IMG/VR virus record: IMGVR_UViG_3300023313_000028
Span: 1-25,126 of that record
Length of the DNA: 25,126 bases
Direction: 5' to 3' (one strand)
From: a virus
In this document: positions 7,678 to 15,352 of the stretch, one piece after another
Layout of the letters: every line of letters begins with the position of its first letter
How positions within the stretch are numbered: the stretch's first letter is position 1
Made by a program: the position numbers and the translations under genes
The notes under the pieces: model-generated
Databases searched by the model: none
Seen by the model: only the letters and a program-made list of their open reading frames with translations
Told to the model about the DNA's origin: nothing

Positions 7678-8409
7678 TTAAACCTTAAACCCATCAATTT
7701 TAGCTTTTAAAGCAGGAAAAGTTTGAGTTAATCCTATTAATGGTTGCAATCCAAGCAAAGTTAATGTTTTCGCTCCAATTATTTCTGTTAATAAGTCCGA
7801 AAGCAAAGAAATAAGCTCATCACTTCCGTTGCTAATGGATATTTTACCAGAATTTTTAGCATTTATGGTTAAACTTCCATTAATAATATCCAAATCACCA
7901 TTTTGTTTTGCTATTATTTGAATAGAATTATTTTTTATTGTAATTTGTCCACTTTTTTCTATCGAGATTACATTTCCAGAATTGTTTATTTCAAGACTTC
8001 CGGAAGGTGCTGTGGGTGTAAATGATTGCTTAAAATCAAAACCACCAACTAAAGCATAGGCATCGCTCAAATTCCCCTTCCTTGGGTCGTTTGGCGACAC
8101 TATGCCCCCCTTTTCTTTCCATATATCCAGACTACGCTCAGAAAAGATAAGAGTGACCACATCATTTTTTTCTAAATCAAAATGAATAAAATTATTTTTA
8201 TTTCTTGGAAAGATTACTGGCACATTGTTAATTATTGGCAAGTTAACAATTCTTCCATCTTTGTATTTTCTTTTTAAAGAAGGTTGAACCACCGCTGATT
8301 GCTTATTTCTATCGTATGAAACAATTAACGCAGGTATACAAGTATGATGTTCTGATATTCGACCGTCAATTGCTTCTTTTAAAACATCGGCAAGTGTGGC
8401 ATCAGTCAC
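7678..8409 (-). CDS. Baseplate spike protein, gp138 N-terminal-domain-like
   Basis: The start is GTG at 8409..8407, overlapping the hub stop as GTGA, with AGGAG seven bases upstream. The 243-residue protein begins with a short helix, then an OB-fold-like domain (residues 22-100) with P-A-L-I-V-S-Y-D and V-N-L-P-I-I-N-N-V-P-V-I-F-P, the pattern of gp138-type spike proteins. Next comes SDAYALVGGFDF and a repetitive beta region (residues 130-200) of short strands ending in small residues (ISIEKSGQITIKNNSIQII), as expected of a trimeric beta-helix needle. The C-terminus is hydrophobic (LLSDLLTEIIGAKTLTLLGL). It should form the membrane-piercing tip beneath the hub. A GC-rich patch at 8041-8160 falls inside it. 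Confidence 0.85.
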   Translation of the reverse strand: MTDATLADVLKEAIDGRISEHHTCIPALIVSYDRNKQSAVVQPSLKRKYKDGRIVNLPIINNVPVIFPRNKNNFIHFDLEKNDVVTLIFSERSLDIWKEKGGIVSPNDPRKGNLSDAYALVGGFDFKQSFTPTAPSGSLEINNSGNVISIEKSGQITIKNNSIQIIAKQNGDLDIINGSLTINAKNSGKISISNGSDELISLLSDLLTEIIGAKTLTLLGLQPLIGLTQTFPALKAKIDGFKV

Positions 8410-9224
8410 GCAACTTCTCCTTTGCAGATAAATTTTCCATCTTTATTATCCCCAAAATAATTAACTTTTGATACTTTAAAAAATCCATTGACTGTTTTTC
8501 CTTCAATTTTTATCTTTCTTGCTACTTTTATTTGAGGATTTAAAAGACTTTCAAAAAAAACCTTGTCTTTTCCTTCCTTTTTTTCTTTGTATGCTCTTAA
8601 TAATCCAGTTTCATAGTTTAAAATTACAACTTCTTCTGTTGTTGACTCATCTTCTGGAAGAATATTTAATTCGCCATTTTGAATTGACCATTTTAGCCCG
8701 TCTTCTTTTGTAAAAGTATCAAGTTGATCTTTGACTTTCCCAGATGCTGAATAACCAGAATTAAAAAATTTATCTTTAATTCCTTTTATCGTTCCCTTAA
8801 CAACACCTAAAGTATTTACCATTTCGTTCATTATTGCTTCTTTTGAAATCCCAGAAGCAAAGGATTTGTCGAGAGTTTTTTCCCTTAAAGCTTTTCCTTT
8901 CTCTGAAATTTTAAAAGTAGTAATATTGTCCATTCCTTGTCTTTTTGTAACCACGTCTTCAATATCACCTGTGGCTAATTGTCCAATATTTGAACCTTCA
9001 TCAAGTCCGATATATCCAGCTTTTAACGTGAAAACGCTTGCCTCATCAAGTATTAAATTTTTTGAATCTTCATTTAAATTATATATTGATATTTTCCCAA
9101 CATTGGCTTCACTGTTGTCGTCTTTTGTAATGTCGATAGATATTTTTAACGTGTCAAATTTTCGCCCTATTGAATCAGGTTTCCCAACTTCTAATGAAAT
9201 GTATCTGTCGAATAATTCACTCAT
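8406..9224 (-). CDS. Baseplate hub protein
   Basis: The 272-residue protein has the hub layout of the gpD/gp44/gp27 superfamily: an N-terminal beta domain with ISIYNLNEDSKNLI (N-L followed by a loop and strand), V-F-T-L-K-A-G-Y, and QLATGDIEDVVTKRQGMDNIT; then a middle domain with KVKDQLDTFTKEDGLKWSIQNGELNILP; and a C-terminal barrel region with FESLLNPQIKVARKIKIE. G-L-L then basic residues before the last domain is also typical. It would form the central trimeric hub above the spike, closing the tail tube. The order plug, hub, spike, gp25, J supports this. It overlaps the spike start by four bases, and its own ATG immediately follows the end of the plug gene. Confidence 0.85.
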   Translation of the reverse strand: MSELFDRYISLEVGKPDSIGRKFDTLKISIDITKDDNSEANVGKISIYNLNEDSKNLILDEASVFTLKAGYIGLDEGSNIGQLATGDIEDVVTKRQGMDNITTFKISEKGKALREKTLDKSFASGISKEAIMNEMVNTLGVVKGTIKGIKDKFFNSGYSASGKVKDQLDTFTKEDGLKWSIQNGELNILPEDESTTEEVVILNYETGLLRAYKEKKEGKDKVFFESLLNPQIKVARKIKIEGKTVNGFFKVSKVNYFGDNKDGKFICKGEVA

Positions 9225-9538
9225 TAATCACCATATAGTAAAGTTATATCTGTTCCAAAATTATTTAAATCAGGATCAATATTTTCTCCGCTTGTATGAA
9301 CGCAGTAAAAATCTCTTGGCGGTAAACCTTCGCCAATCATTCCTAATTTTAAAGGTATTCCAGTTTGTAAAATAATTCCAAATAATAAAGGAGTATTTTG
9401 TTCATCTGAAATATCCATCACCCATCTATCTTCTCGCCTATTATATCTGAATCCTAGTGTATAAATTACAAAATCGAGTTCAACTCTCATGGTATAAGCA
9501 AAAATATCGTTTCTTATTGGTATTTTTACGAAACTCAT
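9224..9538 (-). CDS. Baseplate plug-like protein (cyanophage Pam3 gp18 type)
   Basis: The 104-residue protein has the core W-V-M-D-I-S-D-E-Q-N-T-P-L-L-F-G-I followed by L-Q-T-G-I-P-L, matching the pattern W-x-x-x-I-x-D-x-x-x-x-x-L-x-x-G-I-x-L-x-x-G-x-x-L of small baseplate plug proteins typified by Pam3 gp18. Such proteins sit inside the hub channel. It lies between the Dit-like and hub genes, as expected for that role, and overlaps both (ATGA at its start). No good ribosome site is visible upstream, so translation probably depends on coupling. Assignment rests on a short motif and gene order, hence moderate confidence. Confidence 0.75.
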   Translation of the reverse strand: MSFVKIPIRNDIFAYTMRVELDFVIYTLGFRYNRREDRWVMDISDEQNTPLLFGIILQTGIPLKLGMIGEGLPPRDFYCVHTSGENIDPDLNNFGTDITLLYGD

Positions 9539-10245
9539 ATTCCAATTCCTGTTAATTTAGATAATATAGATTGCCCTTTTGATGATTCTTCCGATGAAGG
9601 TGTGTCTGTTCCTTGTTTTCCAAGGTTTGTTTTTGAAACACCTGTATGTTGAACATCTTTTGCTAGTTTTCTTTTTGAAATTTTTGTTGTTTGAGATTTT
9701 ACTATTTTAACTTTTAAAAAATCTATTGTGAATTTTATAGACTTCCCAATTTTTTGGTCAACTGGAATTGTTATCGAAGTTATCAACATATCCTCATATT
9801 TTCTTAATCCAGTAACAAGTGTCATTGGTATTTTTAAATCACGCATAACTAATAACTGCTCAAGTGAGTCATTTACTCGATCTTGACTGTCTGTTGAAAG
9901 CATATCTGTTGAAAGTATAGCCCCTGCAACACCTGCAACTGTTGATATATTTGAAACTGCTCCAACTGCGACATTTTTTAAAATATTTTGCATTGAAATT
10001 GGAGCTTCTGAAATTATTCCTTCAATTTGAACTGTTTCTGGCTGATGAACAACATTGTCATTCACGCTATTTGTACCATCAACGTCTTGCTCTACTTCGT
10101 TTGTAGTTACCTTTGATTTAAATGAGTGGTTTTCTCTTAATGTTGCATCTAATTGAATAACACCGAAAAGCTCTTTATTATCGCCTTGAAATCCAAACTG
10201 AGTTCTGAAACCTCTTTTATTAAATAAAATACCTATTCCTGCCAT
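9535..10245 (-). CDS. Dit-like baseplate/tail protein
   Basis: The 236-residue product contains FGVIQLDATLRENHSFKSKV, a V-T-x-x-x-V-E-Q, a D-x-V-V-H-Q-P-E-T-V-Q-I-E-G-I-I-S pattern and a basic beta-rich second half. The sequence L-D-A-x-x-x-E-x-H-x-x-x-S-x-V-T-x-x-x-V-E with D-N/H-V...P and I-x-G is what I know from the Dit-like N-terminal domain of myophage baseplate proteins. It follows the tape measure directly, as Dit does. Residues 85-130 are hydrophobic and small (VAVGAVSNISTVAGVAGAI), possibly a loop contacting the tape measure. The last 50 residues are Ser/Thr/Lys-rich and probably disordered. It should form the ring joining the tail tube to the hub. Confidence 0.82.
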   Translation of the reverse strand: MAGIGILFNKRGFRTQFGFQGDNKELFGVIQLDATLRENHSFKSKVTTNEVEQDVDGTNSVNDNVVHQPETVQIEGIISEAPISMQNILKNVAVGAVSNISTVAGVAGAILSTDMLSTDSQDRVNDSLEQLLVMRDLKIPMTLVTGLRKYEDMLITSITIPVDQKIGKSIKFTIDFLKVKIVKSQTTKISKRKLAKDVQHTGVSKTNLGKQGTDTPSSEESSKGQSILSKLTGIGI

Positions 10246-10249
10246 TAAA

Positions 10250-11821
10250 CTACTCCGCTATTGGTGTCGATATTTGACGTTTGGTGTTTATAAAAAGCTC
10301 GCTTAAATTATCAGATAGTGATTGTCTCACAACGTCTGCAACTTGATCTTGATTCGTTCCCTCTGGAACACTTATAGTTATTGGTGCATCTATTTTAACG
10401 TCATTAGATGTTTGATTTTGACCTGCTGAACCTATACTTTGAGCTGTGTTGCTCGCAGGTGTTGTTGAAAATACATTATCAAAACCAAATTTACTTAAAA
10501 CTCCATTAGCTTTTACGTTTAACAAATTGCTGAACTCACTTATTTTTTTCAAAACATTATCAAGTGGAGTTATAAACCAATCAACAAATTTTTGACTTAT
10601 CCAATCACCGAAACTTGTCCATTGACCTTTTAACCAAATAAACATATCGCCAAATTTATTCATAATTACTGCGGTAACTGATTTTTCACCATTAAAAAAT
10701 GCAACAATATCTTCTATCGCAAGTAATAATGTCGCAATTCCTGCTCCTATCAATAATGGAATCAATAGAGCTTGAGCATTTGCCAACATTGTAGCTAATT
10801 TAAAATTTTTCATTCCAGTAATTAAAGAAAATATTGCAAGACCCATATTACCTAATGCAGATAACATATTTGCACCTAAAAATAATAACATTGCATCAAG
10901 AGCAAGTTTTATAGAACTTTCAAGACCGCCAAAAACATTTGTAACCGCCTTTAAGACTTTAAAAGCTCCCATTAAGACAGAAACAAAATTTCCAATAAAT
11001 TTAACCATGTCTTTTATGAATTTTATAACTCGAACTTTTATTAATTTTTTATTTGCACTGAACCATTTCAATGTGATTGATAGCATTTCTTTGGCTTGAG
11101 GAAGTAAAGATTTACCAAGTTCTGCTGAAAAGTTTTGCATAACACCCTGAATAGTTGAAATTAACCCAAGATATGATTTTGATTGTTTAGCCATTAATCC
11201 AGCAAATTTTCCATTACCTGTCGCTAAATCAGTCAATGCTTTGTCAACATCAGAAAAACCAACTTTTCCTTGAGAGACCATTTTTATAATTTCTTGTTTT
11301 GTTACACCCATTCCTTTTGCTAATGAATCGAGAATTGGAACACCTGCTTCAAGAAACATATTCAATTCTTCCATTGTTCCTTTTCCTTTAGTTTTTATTT
11401 TTCCAAAAGCTCGAACAAGTGTACCGAATTTATCTTTTCCAACACCAGATGCAATATTTCCTAAAATTTCTGTTTTCTTTATTAAATCCTCTTGAGCTAC
11501 ACCAAAAGCAAGAAGTCCTTTTGTTGCCTTTATAACTTCGTTCGTATCAAATGGGGTAACATCAGCAAATTTTGTTATCTCACTCATTAAAGATTTTGCT
11601 TTCTCCATAGAGCCAAGCATTGTTTCAAAAGCAATTAATGTCTGTTCTCTTGCTCCTGCTTCATTTAAAAGAAAACCAACTCCTGCGGCAGCTGAACCTG
11701 CGATTGCAGTTAATTTAAATAGACTACTTTTAATGTTTTCAATATTTGAATCCAATGCTCGCAACGGCTTGTCGTTTACATCAAAACCAAATTTTGTAAT
11801 AAGCTCACGAATAGTTGCCAT
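10250..11821 (-). CDS. Tape measure protein
   Basis: The 523-residue protein has the tape-measure N-terminal domain of the TMP_3 type at about residues 35-235: AREQTLIAFETMLGSMEKAK, TPFDTNEVIKATKGLLAFG, and GTMEELNMFLEAGVPILDSL with V-G-F-S-D-V-D-K-A-L. Two long hydrophobic stretches follow at about 300-365 (MLLFLGANMLSALGNMGLAI and LLIPLLIGAGIATLLLAIED), typical of tape measures that insert into the host membrane. It sets tail length and is threaded in the tube. At roughly 1.5 angstroms per residue, 523 residues would give a tail of about 75-80 nm, short to medium for a myophage. Its ATG shares a base with the stop of the frameshifted chaperone product (TAATG), coupling their translation. 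Confidence 0.92.
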   Translation of the reverse strand: MATIRELITKFGFDVNDKPLRALDSNIENIKSSLFKLTAIAGSAAAGVGFLLNEAGAREQTLIAFETMLGSMEKAKSLMSEITKFADVTPFDTNEVIKATKGLLAFGVAQEDLIKKTEILGNIASGVGKDKFGTLVRAFGKIKTKGKGTMEELNMFLEAGVPILDSLAKGMGVTKQEIIKMVSQGKVGFSDVDKALTDLATGNGKFAGLMAKQSKSYLGLISTIQGVMQNFSAELGKSLLPQAKEMLSITLKWFSANKKLIKVRVIKFIKDMVKFIGNFVSVLMGAFKVLKAVTNVFGGLESSIKLALDAMLLFLGANMLSALGNMGLAIFSLITGMKNFKLATMLANAQALLIPLLIGAGIATLLLAIEDIVAFFNGEKSVTAVIMNKFGDMFIWLKGQWTSFGDWISQKFVDWFITPLDNVLKKISEFSNLLNVKANGVLSKFGFDNVFSTTPASNTAQSIGSAGQNQTSNDVKIDAPITISVPEGTNQDQVADVVRQSLSDNLSELFINTKRQISTPIAE

Positions 11822-12455
11822 TATTTTTTCTTCCTTGAATTTAATTCGCTCAATTCATTCATTGCGTCTATCATATCATGTAAATCAGCCAAGTCGCAAA
11901 GCGTATAATGATCTTCAATTTCTTGAAGTGTTGCCATTTTCATATAAACAGGCAAAAAAACAAACGTATCAACATCGTTAAAATCAATTTCGGTCGCACG
12001 ACCAGTAGAACTTATCCTACTTTTCCTACGACCCCTTCTAAAAAATCAGAAAAATTAACCTGTAAAACTGACCACATTACTTTGTACATGTGAAGTAAAC
12101 CATATTCATTAAAATGAGAATCAACTGTAATCATTCTTTTTCCATCAGGTTTAACAAAATCAACATTTATTAATGTTAAGGTAAATTGTTCTATTTTTTC
12201 CTCGTCTGCATCTGCCGAAAATTCCATAAATGCACTTGCTATAGCTTCAAGATTTTTTTCACCCTTGCCGAATGATTCTAAATCAGTATCAAGAAGACCT
12301 TTTGTATCACCTTTTAATAATTGCAATATAAAATTTGAAATAGGTTTTCCAAAAGTGTTTATCAATTTAACTAAAATTCTTTGTGCTTTTAATGGACTAC
12401 AAGGCATTATATTATAGCTCACACTATCAATAATGACCGTTTTTTGCTCTCTCAT
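11821..12455 (-). CDS. Tail assembly chaperone GT-type product, made by -1 frameshift
   Basis: This is the extended form of the chaperone. Translation starts at 12455, reads to the slippery heptamer T TTT TTA at 12045..12039, slips back one base so that base 12039 is read twice, and continues to the TAA at 11823..11821, giving about 211 residues (139 plus 72). The extension reads RRGRRKSRISSTGRATEIDF and then a helical acidic part and a basic end NSRKKK. The -1 frame has a stop just before the heptamer and no good start of its own, so frameshifting is its natural route. This matches gpG/gpGT of lambda, where GT links the tape measure to tube subunits. The extension ends exactly at the tape measure start. 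Frameshift efficiency cannot be known from sequence. Confidence 0.8.
12012..12455 (-). CDS. Tail assembly chaperone, short (G-type) form
   Basis: The 147-residue product starts at the ATG at 12455 because GGGAGG lies four to five bases upstream; a TTG four codons earlier falls on this ribosome site and is rejected. It begins MREQKTVIIDSVSYNIMPCS, then SPLKAQRILVKLINTFGKPI. The pattern of a short beta hairpin and P-x-K-A-x-x-x-x-x-K-L matches the tail assembly chaperone family (TAC_15 type). The rest is helical and acidic. It lies between the tube and tape measure genes, the conserved position. The last codons before its TAA hold the slippery site for the longer form. It keeps the tape measure soluble during tail assembly and is absent from the virion in studied relatives. 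Confidence 0.85.
   Translation of the reverse strand: MREQKTVIIDSVSYNIMPCSPLKAQRILVKLINTFGKPISNFILQLLKGDTKGLLDTDLESFGKGEKNLEAIASAFMEFSADADEEKIEQFTLTLINVDFVKPDGKRMITVDSHFNEYGLLHMYKVMWSVLQVNFSDFLEGVVGKVG
12039..12045 (-). promoter_or_regulatory. Programmed -1 ribosomal frameshift site (T TTT TTA)
   Basis: The heptamer T TTT TTA fits X XXY YYZ in the zero frame (…gat ttt tta gaa…), the same heptamer used by HIV-1. In the -1 frame a TGA lies directly upstream, so slippage must occur here or later to give the extension, and no other good heptamer follows before the zero-frame stop at 12014..12012. About five bases downstream a structure can form: GGTCG (12033..12029) may pair with CGACC (11996..11992), enclosing a 5-bp hairpin AGTAG/CTACT (12021..12017 with 12008..12004). 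Alternative pairings exist, so the fold is uncertain. Confidence 0.78.
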
Positions 12456-12528
12456 TCTACCTCCCAATAAAATAAAAAATGGTGACTTGATTTATTAACG
12501 GAAAACCAAGCCAAAAAACCAGATATTT

Positions 12529-12945
12529 TTAATTTCCGCCAAGAAACATATCTAAATTTTCACACTGAAAAACATATTCAAATTCTGGTAAATCTTTTGT
12601 ATATTCAGCCGATGGCCATTTTACACAATAAGCTGATTCAGCTTTATGAAGATCAAAACCTGAGTTATCTTTGCATAGAACTGGAACTATTCCAGAATTA
12701 TCAATTTCATCTTTTTTAATTAAACCACTAAAAAACGCATTTGATGGACTTGATTTTTGAAGTCGAACAGTTACTTTTCCTGCTTTGCTAGGATTTTTTG
12801 CCCTTGTTCCACCACCGTTATTGTCACCATGATAAGTATAAGCATCATCGTCTCTGTCAAATGTCACAAAAGAATCTTCTGATCCACCTTCAACAATATG
12901 CCCACCAATTATAAGTGCCACTTCTGAATAATCGTAAGTTTTCAT
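12529..12945 (-). CDS. Tail tube protein (DUF3277/PhiTE type)
   Basis: The 138-residue protein opens with YDYSEVALIIGGHIVEGGSE and then D-S-F-V-T-F-D-R-D-D-D-A-Y-T-Y-H-G-D-N-N-G, followed by A-K-N-P-S-K-A-G-K-V-T-V-R-L-Q-K-S-S-P-S-N. These are the hallmarks of the DUF3277 family, the tube proteins of KPP10- and PhiTE-like myophages: an I-x-G-x-x-I-x-G motif and the S-x-x-G-x-V-x-V-x-L strand. It polymerises as hexameric rings around the tape measure. It follows the sheath by 16 bases with AAGGAG before the ATG. A gap of 73 bases follows it, without a clear terminator, before the chaperone start. Confidence 0.9.
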   Translation of the reverse strand: MKTYDYSEVALIIGGHIVEGGSEDSFVTFDRDDDAYTYHGDNNGGGTRAKNPSKAGKVTVRLQKSSPSNAFFSGLIKKDEIDNSGIVPVLCKDNSGFDLHKAESAYCVKWPSAEYTKDLPEFEYVFQCENLDMFLGGN

Positions 12946-12961
12946 ATTTTATTTCTCCTTT

Positions 12962-13996
12962 TTAAACAGTTACAACACCGTTGATTGTCATACTATGAAC
13001 TGCACCTGCTAAAACACCTTCAAATTTAATATTTGGAAGTATTCTCGATGCTCTATTATTAAAAGATATTGATCTAACATCAGGAATTGTTATCGAATAT
13101 TTTGGATCATTTGTTAAAATTCCTTGATTTTCAGCAAGCTGTAAAACTGCGTCCATTTCATTTTCAATAATTCCTGCACCTTTATTTGTATAAGGTATTT
13201 TTGGAAGATTTGCCAATTTAGCAAAAATTGCTTCTTGCATACGAGCATGAATAAAATCAACTCCTCTAATTACATCTATAAACTCACCAGAAGCCATTGT
13301 GCCTTCTTCTGTGATACTTGCACCACCAATAATATTATACCAGTTAGCTTTTTTTGTTTTTAAATTTGTAATATCCGTTCCAGATAAATTATTAGCACTA
13401 ACACCAGAAAGATTTTTAAATTTCCAAGTAGCACTTCCAGGAAGTGTTGGAAGCATACGACCAAGCCAAGCCATTTCTTGATAAACAGTAATATCCGCAC
13501 CATATAAAACTGCTGTTCTTGTTCTTGATAATCCGTTCAAAACTCCTGCAATATCAGTTATAGTCACAGCCAAAACATTTGTATCGGCACTTCTTACCAT
13601 TGATATTTTTCTTTGAGATTCAACCCATGTTGCTAATGCTTCTTGATCTGTTTGAAGGACTGATTGAATACCAACCCCGTAGAAATCGTCATTTTCAGCT
13701 TGTATAGCATTTAAAGCAACTGTTAATGTTTCAGCACTTTCAACATATCCAATCATTAATTGAGTAGGAATAAGAGCTTGTGAAAAGTATGCAGAACAAG
13801 CTTTGTAAACTTCATCAGCAGGTAAAAATTCAGTTTTATATGAATCTTGGTCATAAATTCTAACCCTTGTTGTTTGTCCGGCAGGTTTTTCCGTTGAATC
13901 AGAAGCAACGAATAACGCTGTTCCAAAACCTTTTTGACTTACACCTTTCGTTTGTCTGTCAATTTGAATGTTAATTATTCGATCTAATCCACTCAT
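12962..13996 (-). CDS. Contractile tail sheath protein (DUF3383 type)
   Basis: The 344-residue protein begins SGLDRIINIQIDRQTKGVSQ with the G-F-G-x-x-L-F-V strand, and has the D-E-V-Y-K-A-C-S-A-Y-F-S-Q and P-T-Q-L-M-I-G-Y pattern typical of DUF3383 sheaths. The C-terminal half has GEFIDVIRGVDFIHARMQEA and a closing beta region ending MTINGVVTV. It forms the contractile outer layer and establishes the myovirus type. At 344 residues it is near the small end for sheaths. AAGGAG lies about seven bases before the ATG. It is the first of the sheath-tube pair, which would be among the most abundant virion proteins. Confidence 0.92.
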   Translation of the reverse strand: MSGLDRIINIQIDRQTKGVSQKGFGTALFVASDSTEKPAGQTTRVRIYDQDSYKTEFLPADEVYKACSAYFSQALIPTQLMIGYVESAETLTVALNAIQAENDDFYGVGIQSVLQTDQEALATWVESQRKISMVRSADTNVLAVTITDIAGVLNGLSRTRTAVLYGADITVYQEMAWLGRMLPTLPGSATWKFKNLSGVSANNLSGTDITNLKTKKANWYNIIGGASITEEGTMASGEFIDVIRGVDFIHARMQEAIFAKLANLPKIPYTNKGAGIIENEMDAVLQLAENQGILTNDPKYSITIPDVRSISFNNRASRILPNIKFEGVLAGAVHSMTINGVVTV

Positions 13997-14005
13997 ATAT
14001 TCTCC

Positions 14006-14554
14006 TTATAAAGTTTCGTTTATTCTATTTGGGTCGCCCTCATATCTATCATACCCTGAATTTGGGTCAGATGAAACATTTTCAATTAATTCTATATCAA
14101 ATTCAGCTAAACTAACAACCCTTACTCTAAAATCAAGCTGTAATCTTTCTTCAAAATTTGTTTGCATTAATTCTGAAAGGTTTTGAATGTTTGGCGTGTC
14201 AATAATTGCTATTTCTATTCCATACTGAACACCTTCAAAATGTAACATGTGTCTAAATACGCTAGACATCATTAAATCATGAAGGTTTGAAAGTGTATTT
14301 ATTGCATTTTCTCCATATATATTTACAGAAAATGTCATGTTTCTATTCCCGAATGATTGCATCTTTGAGCCACTAACTAGCTCCACATTAGCCCCTACTT
14401 TTAATGGGCCTGCTATTAATTTAACAGTGCAATATGAACCACTTTTTTGAAGTAGTTTTATTCTATCAAATTTTTGATCCGCCCAAACCACTGGTATTCC
14501 TACGAAGTTTGTTATTACTGACCAAATAGAATCTTTTGTTTCTTTAATTTTCAT
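14006..14554 (-). CDS. Tail terminator/neck protein (gp12-like, LIC_12616 type)
   Basis: The 182-residue protein opens with a helix and the motif GIPVVWADQKFDRIK, then Y-C-T-V-K-L-I-A-G-P and a beta-strand pattern F-S-V-N-I-Y-G. The G-I/V-P-V-x-W-A-D-Q core is the signature I know from neck terminator proteins of DUF3383/DUF3277-type myophages. It would cap the tail tube and sheath and dock the tail to the head. It lies directly upstream of the sheath gene and overlaps the head-closure gene by 11 bases. The C-terminus is acidic and loop-like (DPNSGYDRYEGDPNRI). Confidence 0.8.
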   Translation of the reverse strand: MKIKETKDSIWSVITNFVGIPVVWADQKFDRIKLLQKSGSYCTVKLIAGPLKVGANVELVSGSKMQSFGNRNMTFSVNIYGENAINTLSNLHDLMMSSVFRHMLHFEGVQYGIEIAIIDTPNIQNLSELMQTNFEERLQLDFRVRVVSLAEFDIELIENVSSDPNSGYDRYEGDPNRINETL

Positions 14555-14882
14555 CTTTTCTCAATATTGCTGTGTATTTATTATGCTGTATTCTTGAGTT
14601 GTATTTTTTAACCATTGAAACTTCATATTTTTCACCATCAAACTCAATAAAATCTGAAATTCCATCTTTCTCATAAATCATTAACTTTTCTTTTGTATAT
14701 ATTTTGATAGCTCCCTCTGTTCTTGCTCCAAATATTTCTCTAATAAGTTTAATATTTCCTTCTGGTTGAATAGAACCAGTTATTTTTAAATCAATTCTAG
14801 CAGTTTCAACGAGAACACCTTTAACAAACTTTTCGCCTGTTTTACCTCTACTTACAATTATTTCATCTTCCTTAATTATCAC
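14544..14882 (-). CDS. Head closure / head-tail connector protein
   Basis: Translation starts at the GTG at 14882, which overlaps the preceding TGA as GTGA and has AAAGG about seven bases upstream. The 112-residue product is a compact beta-barrel-like sequence: ARIDLKITGSIQPEGNIKLI, then GARTEGAIKIYTKEKLMIYE, D-F-I-E-F-D-G-E-K-Y-E-V and K-Y-T-A-I-L-R at the end. The pattern G-S-I-Q-P, G-x-R-x-x-G-x-I-x-I-Y-T and G-x-x-Y-x-V is typical of head-closure proteins in this myophage group. Its place between the gp10-like protein and the tail terminator agrees. The exact homologue is not certain. Confidence 0.75.
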   Translation of the reverse strand: MIIKEDEIIVSRGKTGEKFVKGVLVETARIDLKITGSIQPEGNIKLIREIFGARTEGAIKIYTKEKLMIYEKDGISDFIEFDGEKYEVSMVKKYNSRIQHNKYTAILRKDEN

Positions 14883-15352
14883 TCGTTACCTTTTCTTAAT
14901 TGCCATTTAATAGATTGTCTCATTCTTCCAGTATCTATTAAAGGATTATTTGAACCCTTGCTTTTAATCGTACTAGGTGCATTTGGTGGACTTTTTAAAT
15001 CAGTGATTTTTTTCTGAATTAACCCTTGAATCATAACACCTGCTAGGCTTAACGCCTTATTTGCTTTTATTCTATTTAGTAATATTTTAACCTTCATGTT
15101 TTCCATGAATTTAAATAATTTTCTTTCGTTTTCATCAACAGTTGATCTTATAAATGATCTTTCTGGAACATGACCGCCATTTTTAGTTGTTCCAAACTCG
15201 TTAGCTGTTGCGTATTCTACAAGACCAAAATCGCTTCCTCCTGACTCTTCACCAAGAACACCAATTGCAGTATAAGGATTTTTTTTAAGATCTTTAATTT
15301 GCTTTTTTAAAGTATCCCACTGTTTGCGTCTATCAATAATTTTTCCACTCAT
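14879..15352 (-). CDS. HK97 gp10-like / neck protein
   Basis: The start chosen is the ATG at 15352..15350, which overlaps the upstream stop as ATGA; an ATG nine codons earlier lies inside the previous gene and has only a weak ribosome site. The product is 157 residues. It has VEYATANEFGTTKNGGHVPE followed by R-S-F-I-R-S-T-V-D-E-N, the A-x-x-x-E-F-G-T...I/V-P-x-R-x-F-x-R/x signature of HK97 gp10- and Mu gpG-related proteins, and near the C-terminus a P-L-I-D-T-G-R-M-R-Q-S-I motif, also typical. These act in head-tail joining or tail completion. Confidence in the family is good. Confidence 0.85.
   Translation of the reverse strand: MSGKIIDRRKQWDTLKKQIKDLKKNPYTAIGVLGEESGGSDFGLVEYATANEFGTTKNGGHVPERSFIRSTVDENERKLFKFMENMKVKILLNRIKANKALSLAGVMIQGLIQKKITDLKSPPNAPSTIKSKGSNNPLIDTGRMRQSIKWQLRKGNE

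Noticed and set aside
8866-9375. Plus-strand open frame of 169 codons
   Set aside because: It lies wholly opposite the hub and plug genes, which have recognisable motifs. Like the other plus-strand frames (for example 4806-5180 and 4963-5145) it is a shadow of AT-rich coding sequence, with low-complexity Phe/Ser/Leu-rich translation.
12468-12528. Possible terminator between the tube and chaperone genes
   Set aside because: CGGAAA can pair with TTTCCG but with a loop of about 28 bases and no T run directly after the stem. The repeated GGTTTT pattern is direct, not inverted.
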